NCBI GenBank assembly: GCA_029891345.1
Contig: CM056995.1
Span: forward strand, 78,369,895-78,433,894
Length of the DNA stretch: 64,000 bases
Source: Dryococelus australis
Lineage: Eukaryota; Arthropoda; Insecta; Phasmatodea; Phasmatidae
Direction of reading: 5' to 3'
Part shown: positions 48,374 through 59,903 of the stretch, piece by piece
Layout of the letters: each line of letters begins with the position of its first letter
Position numbering within the stretch: position 1 is the first letter of the stretch
The notes under the pieces: generated by a model
The model's database searches: none
The model's input: only the letters and a program-made list of their open reading frames with translations
Told to the model about the DNA's origin: nothing
Program-made: the position numbers and the translations under genes

Positions 48374-49370
48374 AGGGATGGGCCGATACCAACGATACAG
48401 ATTATTAACTGCGATGCCGCAGATTACAGCGATGCCGATACCAGTTTTGATGAGCACAATCATAATTCCCAAGTCCCACTAAGTCACACTAAGGCCATTG
48501 TGCCGTGACACATTCCAATAACGTCTGCCGAAAAGAATAAAAACCACGTGGGGTAGTGTGATTAGGAGATGCTGCATGCTTGCAGTGAAGTGTAATTGAA
48601 GGCACTTCTCTTGTTTGTGTAGCCACTAGCACCCCATTACCACCATCTGTGTACTTTTCTGCAGTGAAGATAATAAAAGCAACAGGCTCAGTTTTTCTTT
48701 TTAAGTTTACTTTGAACGAGTGTAATTTATTCATTGTTGATTATGGTGAATTACTGGTACAGTAAGTGAATTTGCATTCCCTTACTGCTTGAGAGAGAGT
48801 AAAGGCAGGTGGCATAGCTGCGGCAATATTGCAAAGGCTGGTCATAACCCCTGGCAAAAGCATGGTGAAGGAAACAATGGTTCATCCAAGACAACTAGAC
48901 TAAATGATTACCGTATGTTGTGGTTTTTCCCAGCTTTTCCCACAGTTTACATTTTCTTACAGTCCCATAGAAAGTGCAGTATGGAAATTATGTTATGGTG
49001 ATTCCATACAATTCTCTCACATTTCCATGGTGTATTGAGTAGTATTGGCATCTCTCACCCAGCGTATCCGCATCCAATTCCTGTCTTACCATGGAAATTT
49101 TTCAAGTGGTTGATGGTTATGGCCCTCTTTCCTACTCTGTGAAAGACAAGCAAGTAAATTGTTACATCATCCTACCTAGTCATCCTGGATATGATACAGT
49201 TTCCATTACCGTGCTGCTGTTTGGGGTTTTCACGAGCTTTCAAGCTACCTGTCTCACATACACAAAATAAGTGGAGTGAAAGTAAAAATGTTACATACAT
49301 TCTGTCAGTGTTTTTAAATTATTACAAATACAGATATTGTTTTTAATGGATTGCTGATGGTGGTTTGCAG
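48374..49370 (+). other. hAT-like end and intron tail before exon f
   Basis: AGGGATGGGCCGATACC at 48374 resembles a transposon end of the same kind as the one at 47815. No partner was found. An 81-codon minus frame (48489-48734) is unassigned. The acceptor for exon f is TGGTTTGCAG at 49361-49370. Confidence 0.4.
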
Positions 49371-49580
49371 CATGCTAAGCAGCAGTTGTGCAAGAAGGAA
49401 AAATTCATACGGAAGATCATACTGTTGCCGATTGCTAAGCTGATAGCAACAGTGAAAGCTGAACACCACATGCTGGATAGTGCCATGTTGGAAGTTTTCA
49501 CCAAAGTGCTCATGTTAGAGCTGGGAATGACTGAGTTTATCGTTACCAAACTGTACATGACAGAGTTCATCAGCATTGCA
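49371..49580 (+). CDS. URB2: Exon f of URB2-like nucleolar protein (last one seen)
   Basis: This exon is 210 bp, exactly 70 codons, phase 0 on both sides. It follows TGGTTTGCAG and ends before donor GTAAGA at 49581. The peptide begins H-A-K-Q-Q-L-C-K-K and contains L-D-S-A-M-L-E-V-F-T-K-V-L. That aligns with a vertebrate URB2 helix before the C-terminal Urb2 domain. A minus-strand frame over the exon is a shadow. The remaining 250 or so residues of the protein, including the Urb2/Npa2 C-terminal domain, were not found up to 64000, so the intron after this exon is at least 14 kb or small exons were missed. Confidence 0.65.
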
Positions 49581-49606
49581 GTAAGATTGTAATATACTTC
49601 ATTATA

Positions 49607-49840
49607 AGCTGTTCACGGTAAAGTGAGCACTTTTGAAGACCCTTCTAAATTTTTCCTTTCATCATATTTCCATCTTCCTGCTGCTTTTTAATACAAACAT
49701 TGCAATTTAACCAATAAACATAGTGTATACATTTCACCACCATCAAAATTTAATGCCTGAGGTTGCAATAAGATATATTTATTAGTGGTTAGTGACTGTT
49801 GGGAGGGCCTTAAAAAGTGCTCACTTTACCGTGAACAGCC
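49607..49840. mobile_element. 234-bp TA-flanked MITE next to exon f donor
   Basis: The left end AGCTGTTCACGGTAAAGTGA and the inverted right end GGCTGTTCACGGTAAAGTGA match at 19 of 20 bases; the similarity continues about 12 bases further in. TA flanks both ends (49605-49606, 49841-49842). The left end is 26 bases past the exon f splice junction. Confidence 0.8.
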
Positions 49841-49842
49841 TA

Positions 49843-52800
49843 TATTCTATTGTATTTAGCCTGTATAAACTGCCTGAATGTCAGGTTTGACCTGTACTTA
49901 ATACTTTGTAGTTTACTTCATACCTTTGCATTGTGTGTGGAGGACTTGCACTATTGTACCTTGCATGTTAGTATTTGTGATTTGTTTATGGTATTCAGAA
50001 GTAAACTCAAGTGTTGTAAGCTCTATAATGTAAGCCACCTATATTCTTATTCATAAGAATTCCCTTCCTCCTGTTGCAGTCACCTTTCTTCCTTTACCTC
50101 ATGTTACCATGTGGATCAGGCAGTTTACCCAATAGCAGTGTGGCTGGTTTGCATGTTGATGTTCCACTGGTTGCCTTAAGCTTGCTGGTCCATTAAAAAT
50201 TATATGGTTGCATTTTCCACATTATTAGAATTGCCAGTTACAAGTGAGTTGCTACCTCTGGTATTAATCAATTTAGCGTATTTATACAAAAGAAATAGTG
50301 TAATGAATAAATTATCGCACACAGGTTTAGTTGACTGTTTGTCGTAAAACTGTAATTTGCATTGATGTAATTTTTACTGAACTGCATGATTGAATATGAA
50401 ATGACAGTGAAACCTCTCAAAAAAATGGTTGGGTTGCAGGTCTTACAATGTTAATAAGAACCACAGTCAGTTGCTGGTAAAGTTGTGGGAAATTTAATAT
50501 TGCACATATCCTTCTGCAGTCTGCTCTTGACCATGCATTTTCGTTGTGTGGGTGGCTGATCCTAATTGTGTGTTAAGTATATTATATTTGGACAATGTTT
50601 CACTGCCCAGCAATCATTGTGATTCAGACCTTGCTGGGTGGTGGCCCACCCTTGCCTCCAGACATATAACAGCCAGTATGATATCACAGTTACCTGACAG
50701 CCACTGTGCGTGCACAATGCGGAGAGATGTGGCAAGAGCAACTAACATTTGCACTCATGAGTTGAGCTGGCTTCAGGTTCCTGGTAGGTTACGTGTGTTT
50801 GTGTCTGTAGTAAAATTTGTGAGTTTCTAAGCTCCCTTGCCATATGGATACATTTATGTAAGAATAGATTTATCTGTGATCAGCTAGGGTGTTTGGGACC
50901 AGTAGTTGGTAAACTATTCATTGGCAAGTTGCACTATTCAGTGTAGTATTGCTAGTTTGTTGGAGAGTGTGGTACTGTTGGAGTTTGCCATTGCTTTGGG
51001 AAGTATACACAAAGTCAACTGTAGTTGATTCACAATAACTTCAGTCTTTTCTGAAGCCTTGCTAAATATCTACTTTTGGTTACTGATTATATATCCTTCT
51101 GCTTCACGTAAACATAAACACTGCCATGTGACACCTACTTGTATAACTGTCAAATGTGTTGATTGCTGTTCAAAGATTGCTGTCATATTTCCTACGAATG
51201 TTCACAATTTAGGAGTATAACAATATTTAGGTCGGCTTTATAACTATTTGTTACACACAATATAGCATGTTACACATAATACACATTAATATTTTGCCAC
51301 GACAGGTTGTTACAACTGTGGCGGAAACAACAGTAGTATTTAACCTGTTATTAATATGTGTTGGGTTATTTCGTTAAAAGGATGGCTTATTTGGAATAAA
51401 AATTAAAACGAAGGGACACAGTAAATTCATGCACGCAACTCGTGTCTCGTACTTATTTTTTGTAGCATCGATAAACGTCAAAGATAGTGGTGAACATGCA
51501 AACATGTAGGCCTACTATAATGTTTATTCCACTAATGTTTACATGCATTGGTACTTACTGGTTTGTAGGTTTATTGTATTATTTATTTAAATTTATCTAG
51601 TTGGCCTTAGTATTTTGAAGGGGTCGTGGCAGACATTCAAATCACAGAAACATAAGCTCGTTACACAAATATGTTTCAAACACCTAACGCAAAGGTACAA
51701 CGTTGTGATAAACAGACGTGAATTTCAATAAGTAACTTCGTCATAACATCAGTTCATGGTTAAAACGTATACATTTTGCACTTATTTAAAATCCACATGC
51801 ACACATGCGCATGCATGCACACATGCGCATGCATGCACACACACTTGGCCTGCATAACGTTTACAACACTTTCATCATGCCCTTTCAAACACAGTGATCA
51901 CGACACAACACTTTTAACCCTGTCTTGGGAACACATTTTTATCACAACATTGTACCTTGCTAGGTTGTTTAAAAAACACGAGTACGAACTTCATGCTTCG
52001 TTCAGAAACACGCCGTGTCATTCACACGTCGCCACATCACTGCCAGTCATAAGGTAATGGGTATAATCGCCCACCATATTGGGTTGGGACAAGCACGCGA
52101 TACTAGATTCTCCTTTCCACACCACGTCTGCCAACCAGCTGGATTTGTAAGTGTCGCACCACATCTAAATAACATATAATAGGTATTTAAACAATAAAAT
52201 CTCGTTTCAGTTGTAAATTACAAATTCAAACATCATTATTGTTTCTGTAATTATTATAAAATGTGCTGAAATTAGAAATAACAAGATTTATACTTTTCCT
52301 GCCACACAGGTGTTACAAACTTCCCAAGAGAGAGAAAAGAGAGAGAACGAGAGAGAGAGAGCAATACAATCCGTTTCGCTTAAAAAAAAAAAAAAACAGT
52401 GTCACTAGAGCGAGCCTACGCACGGTAATCTCCACTGATATTTTTTACTGCAGCAATAAAATGTGTTTCCGTCAGTGCTTCCTAACTATACAAATCTACC
52501 TAACAATACAAATATATTTCATTTGGCAACGTTTAATTTACAGATAGTATACATAAAAATGAGGTTAAAAAATATAGTAACTGTGAACTATTTCTTATCG
52601 GCTGTTGCCAACACGTCGCTGCTCTCGCTGTTGTTAATTCGTATTTAATACAAAATGAATATTACAAGTTATAGAAGATACTAAGTAGATTATTAATCTA
52701 TTCAAAAACACAGTACTTTAACGTTAATCACAGGGTTATATAATTTTTGAATACAAGTGATTGAACACAACATATAGACATGTTATGCCTAGGGTGATTT

Positions 52801-53600
52801 TACAAAGGTTTGATTCCAAAAGGCTGAAGAAAGCATAAATGGACTATATTTAACATGCAACACTACATAAAAGTGGCACTGCAAGTGCATCTATGGAAAT
52901 GCCCATTACATTATTAGTATTGCTTATCGCAAGAAGATCACATTATGTGTGACAAAGTGTGCCTGGCATCATACCAGTTCTCTGTGAGAGTGGTCCAGTA
53001 TGGAGGTGTGTTACAGGGGAGCAAGCTTTGGGGGTTTTTGGTGATGGAACTTCAAAAAGCCACGTGGCAAGCAGTACATACCATTGCTTGGATTGTTACA
53101 AATCCTACATCAATACTGCGTAATAGCCAACCATGAAGGGCTTTAACACTAATGCCGTCTCCTCAGAGCAGCCAACTGTCCAACTGTTTTAAGTTATAGT
53201 ACCATGCATAAGAGTGGCATGTTCAAGGTATCCATTGAAGAGAAAGGGATTTGGATAGGATGCCAACCAGAGTACGAGAATTGTATCTGTGCTTTGTTGT
53301 GTAGTGTCCCATACTTTCATGTTATAAGGAATGAGATCATATTCATGCCATATGTGACATCTTTCAATCTTATAGCCTCAGCCACAGCTGTGCCCTCCCC
53401 CAAGAAAGAACCATTAGGCTATAAACGTCACACTATTTCCATTATGTAAGGGTAGCTGCTGCCACCTGTATGTTGGCTGCCCACATCACACCACCACTTG
53501 GTGCTTGGGCGAGTGCCTGTCTACCTCCCCTACGGCTGCTTGCTGCGGAGAGGTAACCCCTGCATACCCCAGCTGCACAGCCTCTCTCTCTTGCTCTTTC
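49843..53600 (+). other. Intronic stretch, no recognised gene
   Basis: A 94-codon frame (50546-50830) and frames at 51776-52057, 52945-53136 and 53204-53449 were examined and have no recognised family. A GA-rich patch lies at 52326-52362. The small repeat at 51797-51842 is listed separately. Confidence 0.45.
51797..51842. repeat. 18-bp tandem of alternating purine-pyrimidine
   Basis: ACACATGCGCATGCATGC is present twice in tandem followed by ACACAC. Each unit contains the palindromes ATGCGCAT and GCATGC. The alternating pattern is prone to Z-DNA. Confidence 0.7.
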
Positions 53601-53649
53601 CCTGCCCTCTCTGCCATTACTCTGAATGAGCCTGACCATCCAGTTTCTA

Positions 53650-55235
<1,586 letters not shown>

Positions 55236-55246
55236 AGCTTCTTTCT

Positions 55247-55264
55247 TGGCGCCCATTTGAGGCT
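55247..55264 (+). other. Candidate primer-binding site after copy F
   Basis: TGGCGCCCATTTGAGGCT keeps the first nine bases of the tRNA-Lys type and then diverges. Confidence 0.3.
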
Positions 55265-55735
55265 ACATTTCAAGATGGATCTTAAAACAGGAAGCCCCCC
55301 CGAGAAAAGCAACACCGGCCTCAGTGGTTCACTTGAACCAAGGACTTCAGGGAATTACATTGTGGCTCTCATACACAATTTTGTATACCCTCAGGAAATA
55401 AATTTTTACTGAAAACATATGATAAATAGAACAAAATCTGCACAGTTTTGTAAATGAAACTCAGCATGCATTTTCTAATAGTAGTGATTTATTTCTGCAC
55501 AAATAAAATTTGTTATTAAAGCTGACTGTATAAAATTTTCAAACAGTATTAATTTTCGTTCTGAAACAGCTATGCGATTTATATTTTGTGCAAAACATAA
55601 CCTAATGGTACTGAGTATACCTGTGAAGTCAAAATTCAAAAGTGACAAATAAATTCTTGATATTTAAAGTAACAAATTTTCATTTTGCTCATTACAAGAT
55701 AACACCTCATGCTAGTTCAGCATTTTGCAGATAGG

Positions 55736-56600
55736 TGACATGGAAGACTTCCGATGGAGAGTGTGGAATGGAGTCATTAGGTGCCGTTACTTTTGAAACG
55801 CTGATCTTGTGGGAATTCGTAAATTTGTAATATATGATGGGTGACAGTCCTGTTTGGCTGACTGCCTCTGTCTCGGGTGATTTAATCGACGCTAGGTAAG
55901 TCACGTCTCAAGGTAACCATTCGTCTAGGGGCACTGGGGCCCGCCCATAGTACAGCACTGACCTGGTTGGCCGTCAACTTAGTACAAAGTCTGGTTCAGC
56001 GAATTTCACCCCACAAGGAACGGGTTTAGGTTGTGTTGTAGTGGGGCGTCGTGACTGTTCGGTGGGTGGCTGTACTGCCCCTGTTCCCACTACCCGAGTG
56101 GCACTTGACTGAGGGGTGGTGAGTGCTTGTGAGGTGCTAAGTTGTGGTTGTGGTATGCTGGTGGACCTCTCGCCAAACAGTGCCTCCTGCACCATGGGGT
56201 GATACCCATTTGCAACTTTGGTACGTGGCTCAAACAAATCCACTGGCGTGACGGTTGGTACAGGTGCGGTGAGTCTTCTCAGCAGTGCAGCCTGTTCACA
56301 TGAATTTAGTAGTTGAAACTCGGTAGGAAAGATACATAGCTCCTGTGGATTCTTTGAGATAGCCCTCGTCTTCTTGGCCCGTCTTTCAACACCACCCCTA
56401 CGGGTGTAAGGCATTAGGCACAGAAGTCGGGGTTGCAGGAGGTAGGCAGTTGATGTGTGCGTGTCCAAGTGTGGGTGCCAATTACTGCCCCCAACAACAC
56501 GCTTCACTCTTGACTCCTCCATCAGGGTGGAGACCTGGATGACGACACATGTTACCAACCGACCGAAGACCTTCTGAGTAAGTCAGGTTTCTAACACCTC
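55736..56600 (-). mobile_element. LTR segment in minus orientation (copy B)
   Basis: The left edge TGACATGG (minus end CCATGTCA) matches LTR 3' ends such as A2. The minus strand carries the LTR reading frame and its tail about 240 bases before that end, as in the other copies. On its right it abuts a plus-strand LTR end and the plus-strand element, so orientation is reversed relative to its neighbour. No target-site duplication was found. Confidence 0.55.
55974..56522 (-). CDS. LTR-encoded open frame, longest copy (183 codons)
   Basis: The frame is open from 56558 with the first ATG at 56522 (M-E-E-S-R-V-K). It is basic in the first third (R-R-A-K-K-T-R). An L-L-N-S-C-E-Q-A-A-L-L-R-R helix follows, then a P/S/T-rich stretch with T-Q-P-K-P-V-P. 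It ends A-E-P-D-F-V-L-S at a TGA. After the stop the same frame continues R-P-T-R-S-V-L-Y-Y-G-R-A-P-V, matching the block in A1, so the stop looks recent. No domain was recognised. It could be an accessory protein made from the LTR promoter, or the end of a longer element protein. Function is not assigned. Confidence 0.45.
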   Translation of the reverse strand: MEESRVKRVVGGSNWHPHLDTHTSTAYLLQPRLLCLMPYTRRGGVERRAKKTRAISKNPQELCIFPTEFQLLNSCEQAALLRRLTAPVPTVTPVDLFEPRTKVANGYHPMVQEALFGERSTSIPQPQLSTSQALTTPQSSATRVVGTGAVQPPTEQSRRPTTTQPKPVPCGVKFAEPDFVLS

Positions 56601-56686
56601 CCCTCAGCTACCTATAACTGAGCATTTGTTCTAACTCATCAAATCTCGATGACTGTGCCACACAGTCAATAGCCTGACACGTGTCA
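56601..56686 (+). repeat. Plus-strand LTR 3' end before the 57-kb element
   Basis: CTGTGCCACACAGTCAATAG then CCTGACACGTGTCA aligns with the last 45 bases of LTR A2 (CTGTG...CAGTC...CATCACATGTCA). A 10-base spacer AGTGATTTTG follows, like AATGATTTTC in copy C. Only the 3' end is recognisable in this orientation. Confidence 0.5.
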
Positions 56687-56696
56687 AGTGATTTTG

Positions 56697-56714
56697 TGGT
56701 GCAGAACAGACTAT
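56697..56714 (+). other. Decayed primer-binding site of the 57-kb element
   Basis: TGGTGCAGAACAGACTAT stands at the position of the lysine site, and the following TTAACTG aligns with CTAACTG after the site in A2. Several bases are changed, so it would prime poorly. Confidence 0.4.
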
Positions 56715-56839
56715 TAACTGTACACAGCGAACGACCGAACTAGACTAACCAGGGCCTGGAGAACTAAGGGTCAAGCCGGATAAACCAACCAGACTTCGGG
56801 GAGGCCAAGAAACACCCAGTGGCATCCAGAGCCATTAAC

Positions 56840-57075
56840 ATGTCGGCTTCAGAGATCAACGCCTGACGAGGCCCGTGACACTGAAGAGTTGGAGTATAGG
56901 AGTTAAGCCTGCCGCCAACAACCAATTAGCTTCTGTAATGAAATCACTTGTCCCAGCCGAGGCATTAACCACATAAGGGGCATGTCATGCAGCAAACCCT
57001 ACCATTACCTATGTATAGGATGGCCCGATCAACGTATGTCTATCCCAGGGATGGCCTATTAGTGCGAGAGGTGCT
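56840..57075 (+). pseudogene. Gag N-terminus with decayed PHD-like finger (57-kb element)
   Basis: ATG at 56840 reads M-S-A-S-E-I-N-A then a stop. At 56988-57073 the frame gives C-S-K-P-Y-H-Y-L-C, then G-M-A-Y, a stop, and C-E-R-C. The C-x4-H-x2-C core followed by C-x2-C matches the second half of the fingers in copy C. The first ligands are not readable. Confidence 0.45.
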
Positions 57076-57182
57076 GACCTAAGCATATCTCTCACTCCTG
57101 TAGGTCAAAGCCATCCTGTATTTACATACAACCTGGGACGGCACCCGGCCATCCAGCAACCAGGAGAGACAACAACATCCAG

Positions 57183-57540
57183 ATGACTGATTTTGCAGGT
57201 CGACCCCATGAGGTTCTAGTAGCCTTTCACAAGAATGTGAAAAGTAATTTAGGGAACTACCGGCAAAACAATGGGTCGACAGGCCCAATTACATTTAAAA
57301 GGCCTAGCCTTAACCTGGTGGGAACGATATGGCAAGTTCCTGACAGATTGGAAACAATTCAGCAATTGGCTCGCTGCTGAGTTCACTGGTGAGGAGGTGT
57401 TAGCTCGACTGGCGACTAAATTTTATAGCCAGACCCAGGTACCCAACGACGAAGCTGAAATCTTCATACGATGGAAAGACCAGGCGTGTTCCCTGGAGTC
57501 CACTAAGCTACCGCCATTCTTTCAATTAGTTGGATGTTAA
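57183..57540 (+). pseudogene. Gag capsid segment (Retrotrans_gag-like)
   Basis: Two frames overlap: 57183-57290 with H-E-V-L-V-A-F-H-K-N-V, and 57271-57540 with L-K-G-L-A-L-T-W-W-E-R-Y-G-K-F and F-T-G-E-E-V-L-A-R-L. It aligns with 26308-26580 of copy C. A frameshift near 57275 joins the two. Confidence 0.75.
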
Positions 57541-57969
57541 TGCCTAGCTTAAGGATCGTCCTCCTTACTGCTAAACCCACCACCCTGGATGAGCTTGTCA
57601 ATAGAGTCCAAGAAGCAGAGCAAAATTTTGCGGCACAAGCAAGTCTCGAAAAACTCATATCGGCCAAAGTCCCGGAGATACGAGCTCCACCGGTCGCATC
57701 ATTCAAGAGTGCACCAGCTCCCAATCACTTGGATGGCATTCGTACCAAAATCCTGGTTGTGTCCAGATAACCGCTGGAATAAGGACTGCCCCCGGAAACC
57801 AGAGGGGTCTGCCATTCCACCCAACAAGATTAATCAAATGCCAGCAACTGTACCATCAAGACCGACTGAAAAACAGACTCCAGATAGCAAGACGAGAAAC
57901 ATTGCTGTCGGGGTGCGAGGCGGGCCACCGCCACCGGACAACAAGGGCCCATCATCATCCAGGGTTTAA
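57541..57969 (+). pseudogene. Gag C-terminus with zinc-knuckle remnant
   Basis: The first part (57534-57770) has E-L-V-N-R-V-Q-E-A-E-Q-N-F. A frame change near 57760 leads to N-R-W-N-K-D-C-P-R-K-P, the end of a CCHC knuckle lacking its first two cysteines. A Q/T/P-rich linker runs to a stop at 57967-57969. Confidence 0.55.
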
Positions 57970-58004
57970 ATGAGGAACCATCAGTCCCCATAGCCCCTCA
58001 CATT

Positions 58005-58480
58005 GAAATAAAGATAAACATGAACAGAGTGCTGGCGCTACATGACTCGGCAACAACAGGAAACTTTATCCTAAGAAATCTCCTGACTGCCGAACAACTA
58101 GCGGACATGCGCCCCCAACAGAAAATAGTGTGAATGGCCCAACAGGATACTACTTTACAGGTAGGTGGCCAAATTACTCTGACGGTAAATCTGCACTGCC
58201 TCTGGGCGTGTACTGAATTCATAGTATCTTCTGCAATTTCCGAAGCTGTGATGCTAGGTTGCCCATAGCTACGGCAACAACAGTGCATCATAGACCATGG
58301 GCAATGCCGTGTGTACATGGTTGAGAAGGATAGGATCACCGTAAACTGGGACTACAGTCCATACAACATTGTACCTACACCTATCGAACACGACCAAATT
58401 AATCCCGAGCTTCGTGAGATGGAATTCAGCCAGCTACACCAAGTATTAAATGAACATGCTAGTGCATTCGGATAAGGGGG
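58005..58480 (+). pseudogene. Retropepsin domain, inactive
   Basis: The frame reads V-L-A-L-H-D-S-A-T-T-G-N-F-I-L-R-N-L-L at 58030-58080, where D-T-G-A is expected; the glycine of the triad is Ala. Later V-M-L-G-C-P matches the second hydrophobic element before the flap end. A TGA at 58131 and a TAA near 58474 interrupt the frame. Confidence 0.65.
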
Positions 58481-58494
58481 GCTGTTACGTCAGA

Positions 58495-59211
58495 CTAGGT
58501 CGATCCAACATGAGATCTGGACGACAACCGATGTCCCCGTATACAACCGACCCTACAGGATGTCAGCATGCTGCCATGACTTAATCATGGAACAAATAAA
58601 TGACATGAAGGAACAGGGGATAGTGGAACCCTCAGATTCACTGTATAATTCCCACGTAGTCTTTGTCCCGAAGAAAGATTGAAAACTTAAATTCTGTGTC
58701 TATTTTAAGGGTCTAAACAAAATAATACACCCTATTGCCTACCCCAGCTATCAACCTAACACAAACCGTGCGTGACATTGGCAAAGCAAAAATCTTTAGT
58801 ACCCTGGACATGGAGTTCGGGTATTGGCAGATCGCAGTACATTTGAAGAGTTGTAAGTTCACTGCATTCACTACACCCGAGGGTGAAACTCTTCAATTCC
58901 GAGTAATGCCATTTGGGTTGAACACCCCTGCCACATTCCAACGCCTCATGTCTGCGGAGGTCCTGACAGATTACATTGGAGAGTTCTGTTTGGCATACCT
59001 CGATGATGTAATTGTCTATTCCAATAGCTGGGAGGAGCATCTTGAACACCTACAGCGAGTTCTTGAACGTCTAGAACTCCATGGAATGACGTGCAAGCTG
59101 TCAGAGAGCTATTTTGGCAAGTCATCCATAGACTACTTAGGACATGTCATTTCACCGGAAGGGAACTTCCCACAATGGAATTCGATTTGTGCTATTGAAG
59201 AGGCCAACTAA
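58495..59211 (+). pseudogene. Gypsy reverse transcriptase
   Basis: N-R-P-Y-R-M, I-V-E-P-S-D-S and V-F-V-P-K-K-D are followed by a stop and a shift near 58735. Then S-T-L-D-M-E-F-G-Y-W-Q-I (motif A), F-R-V-M-P-F-G-L-N-T-P-A-T-F-Q (motif B) and Y-L-D-D at 58996-59007 are intact. D-Y-L-G-H-V-I-S closes the domain before a stop at 59209. Confidence 0.85.
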
Positions 59212-59379
59212 TCAACAAACAACAACCATGACGGTACCTGGGTCTGTGCAACTGGCTACGCGATTTCGTACCAAATATTGTGCAACACATGGCACCACTT
59301 AACCCACTCCTTGAGAAGGACACTCGTTAGCAATGGGGACCATAGCAACGGCAAGCTTTTAACAATCTAAAGACCAGTT

Positions 59380-59740
59380 TCGCAAACATCAGGCAACTCC
59401 ACCGTCTGCAAGGAGATCAGCCATTAATCCTGCAAACAGAAGCGTGTCAAAACGGTCTAGGCGCAGTGTTATATAAACAAGACGAGAATGTCCAGCCTAA
59501 TGTGATAGCGTATACCTCAACCCGGCTTAACGCCACGGAGTAGCGCTGTCGTATTAACGAACAGGAGTGTCTGGCCATTATCTGGGCAGTGAAGAAGTAT
59601 CGCTACTATCTCGAAGGACACCACTTCATTCTGCGGACCGACTTGAAAGCCCTCCAATGGCTGTAAGAATCACGTAATGCAGAAGCTAAACTCGGACAGT
59701 GGGATTATGTTTCTCACCTAATTCGATTTCGGAGTTAAAC
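59380..59740 (+). pseudogene. RNase H domain
   Basis: L-I-L-Q-T-E-A-C-Q-N-G-L-G-A-V-L stands where Gypsy RNase H has T-D-A-S, so the first catalytic Asp is Glu. N-E-Q-E-C-L-A-I-I-W-A-V-K-K keeps the Glu, and L-R-T-D-L-K-A-L-Q-W-L keeps the next Asp. Two in-frame stops are present. Confidence 0.75.
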
Positions 59741-59903
59741 ATTGCCCAGGTAAAACAAATGACCTTCCAGACGCCCTGTATCGCTTCCCTACACTGGAGG
59801 AAAAAGCCAAGGAGGAAAGGATGTCCCCTCCCCTCAGATCGAAAGAAGTCTGGAAGAACAAATCCGTCTCTTCCAGTTACAAAACATCCATCACCAGATT
59901 ATA

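Noticed and set aside
50520-50830. Possible next exon of the URB2-like gene after CTTCTGCAG
   Set aside because: The phase-0 frame stops after 18 codons; the long frame at 50546 is in another phase and has an in-frame TGA at 50528 after the acceptor.
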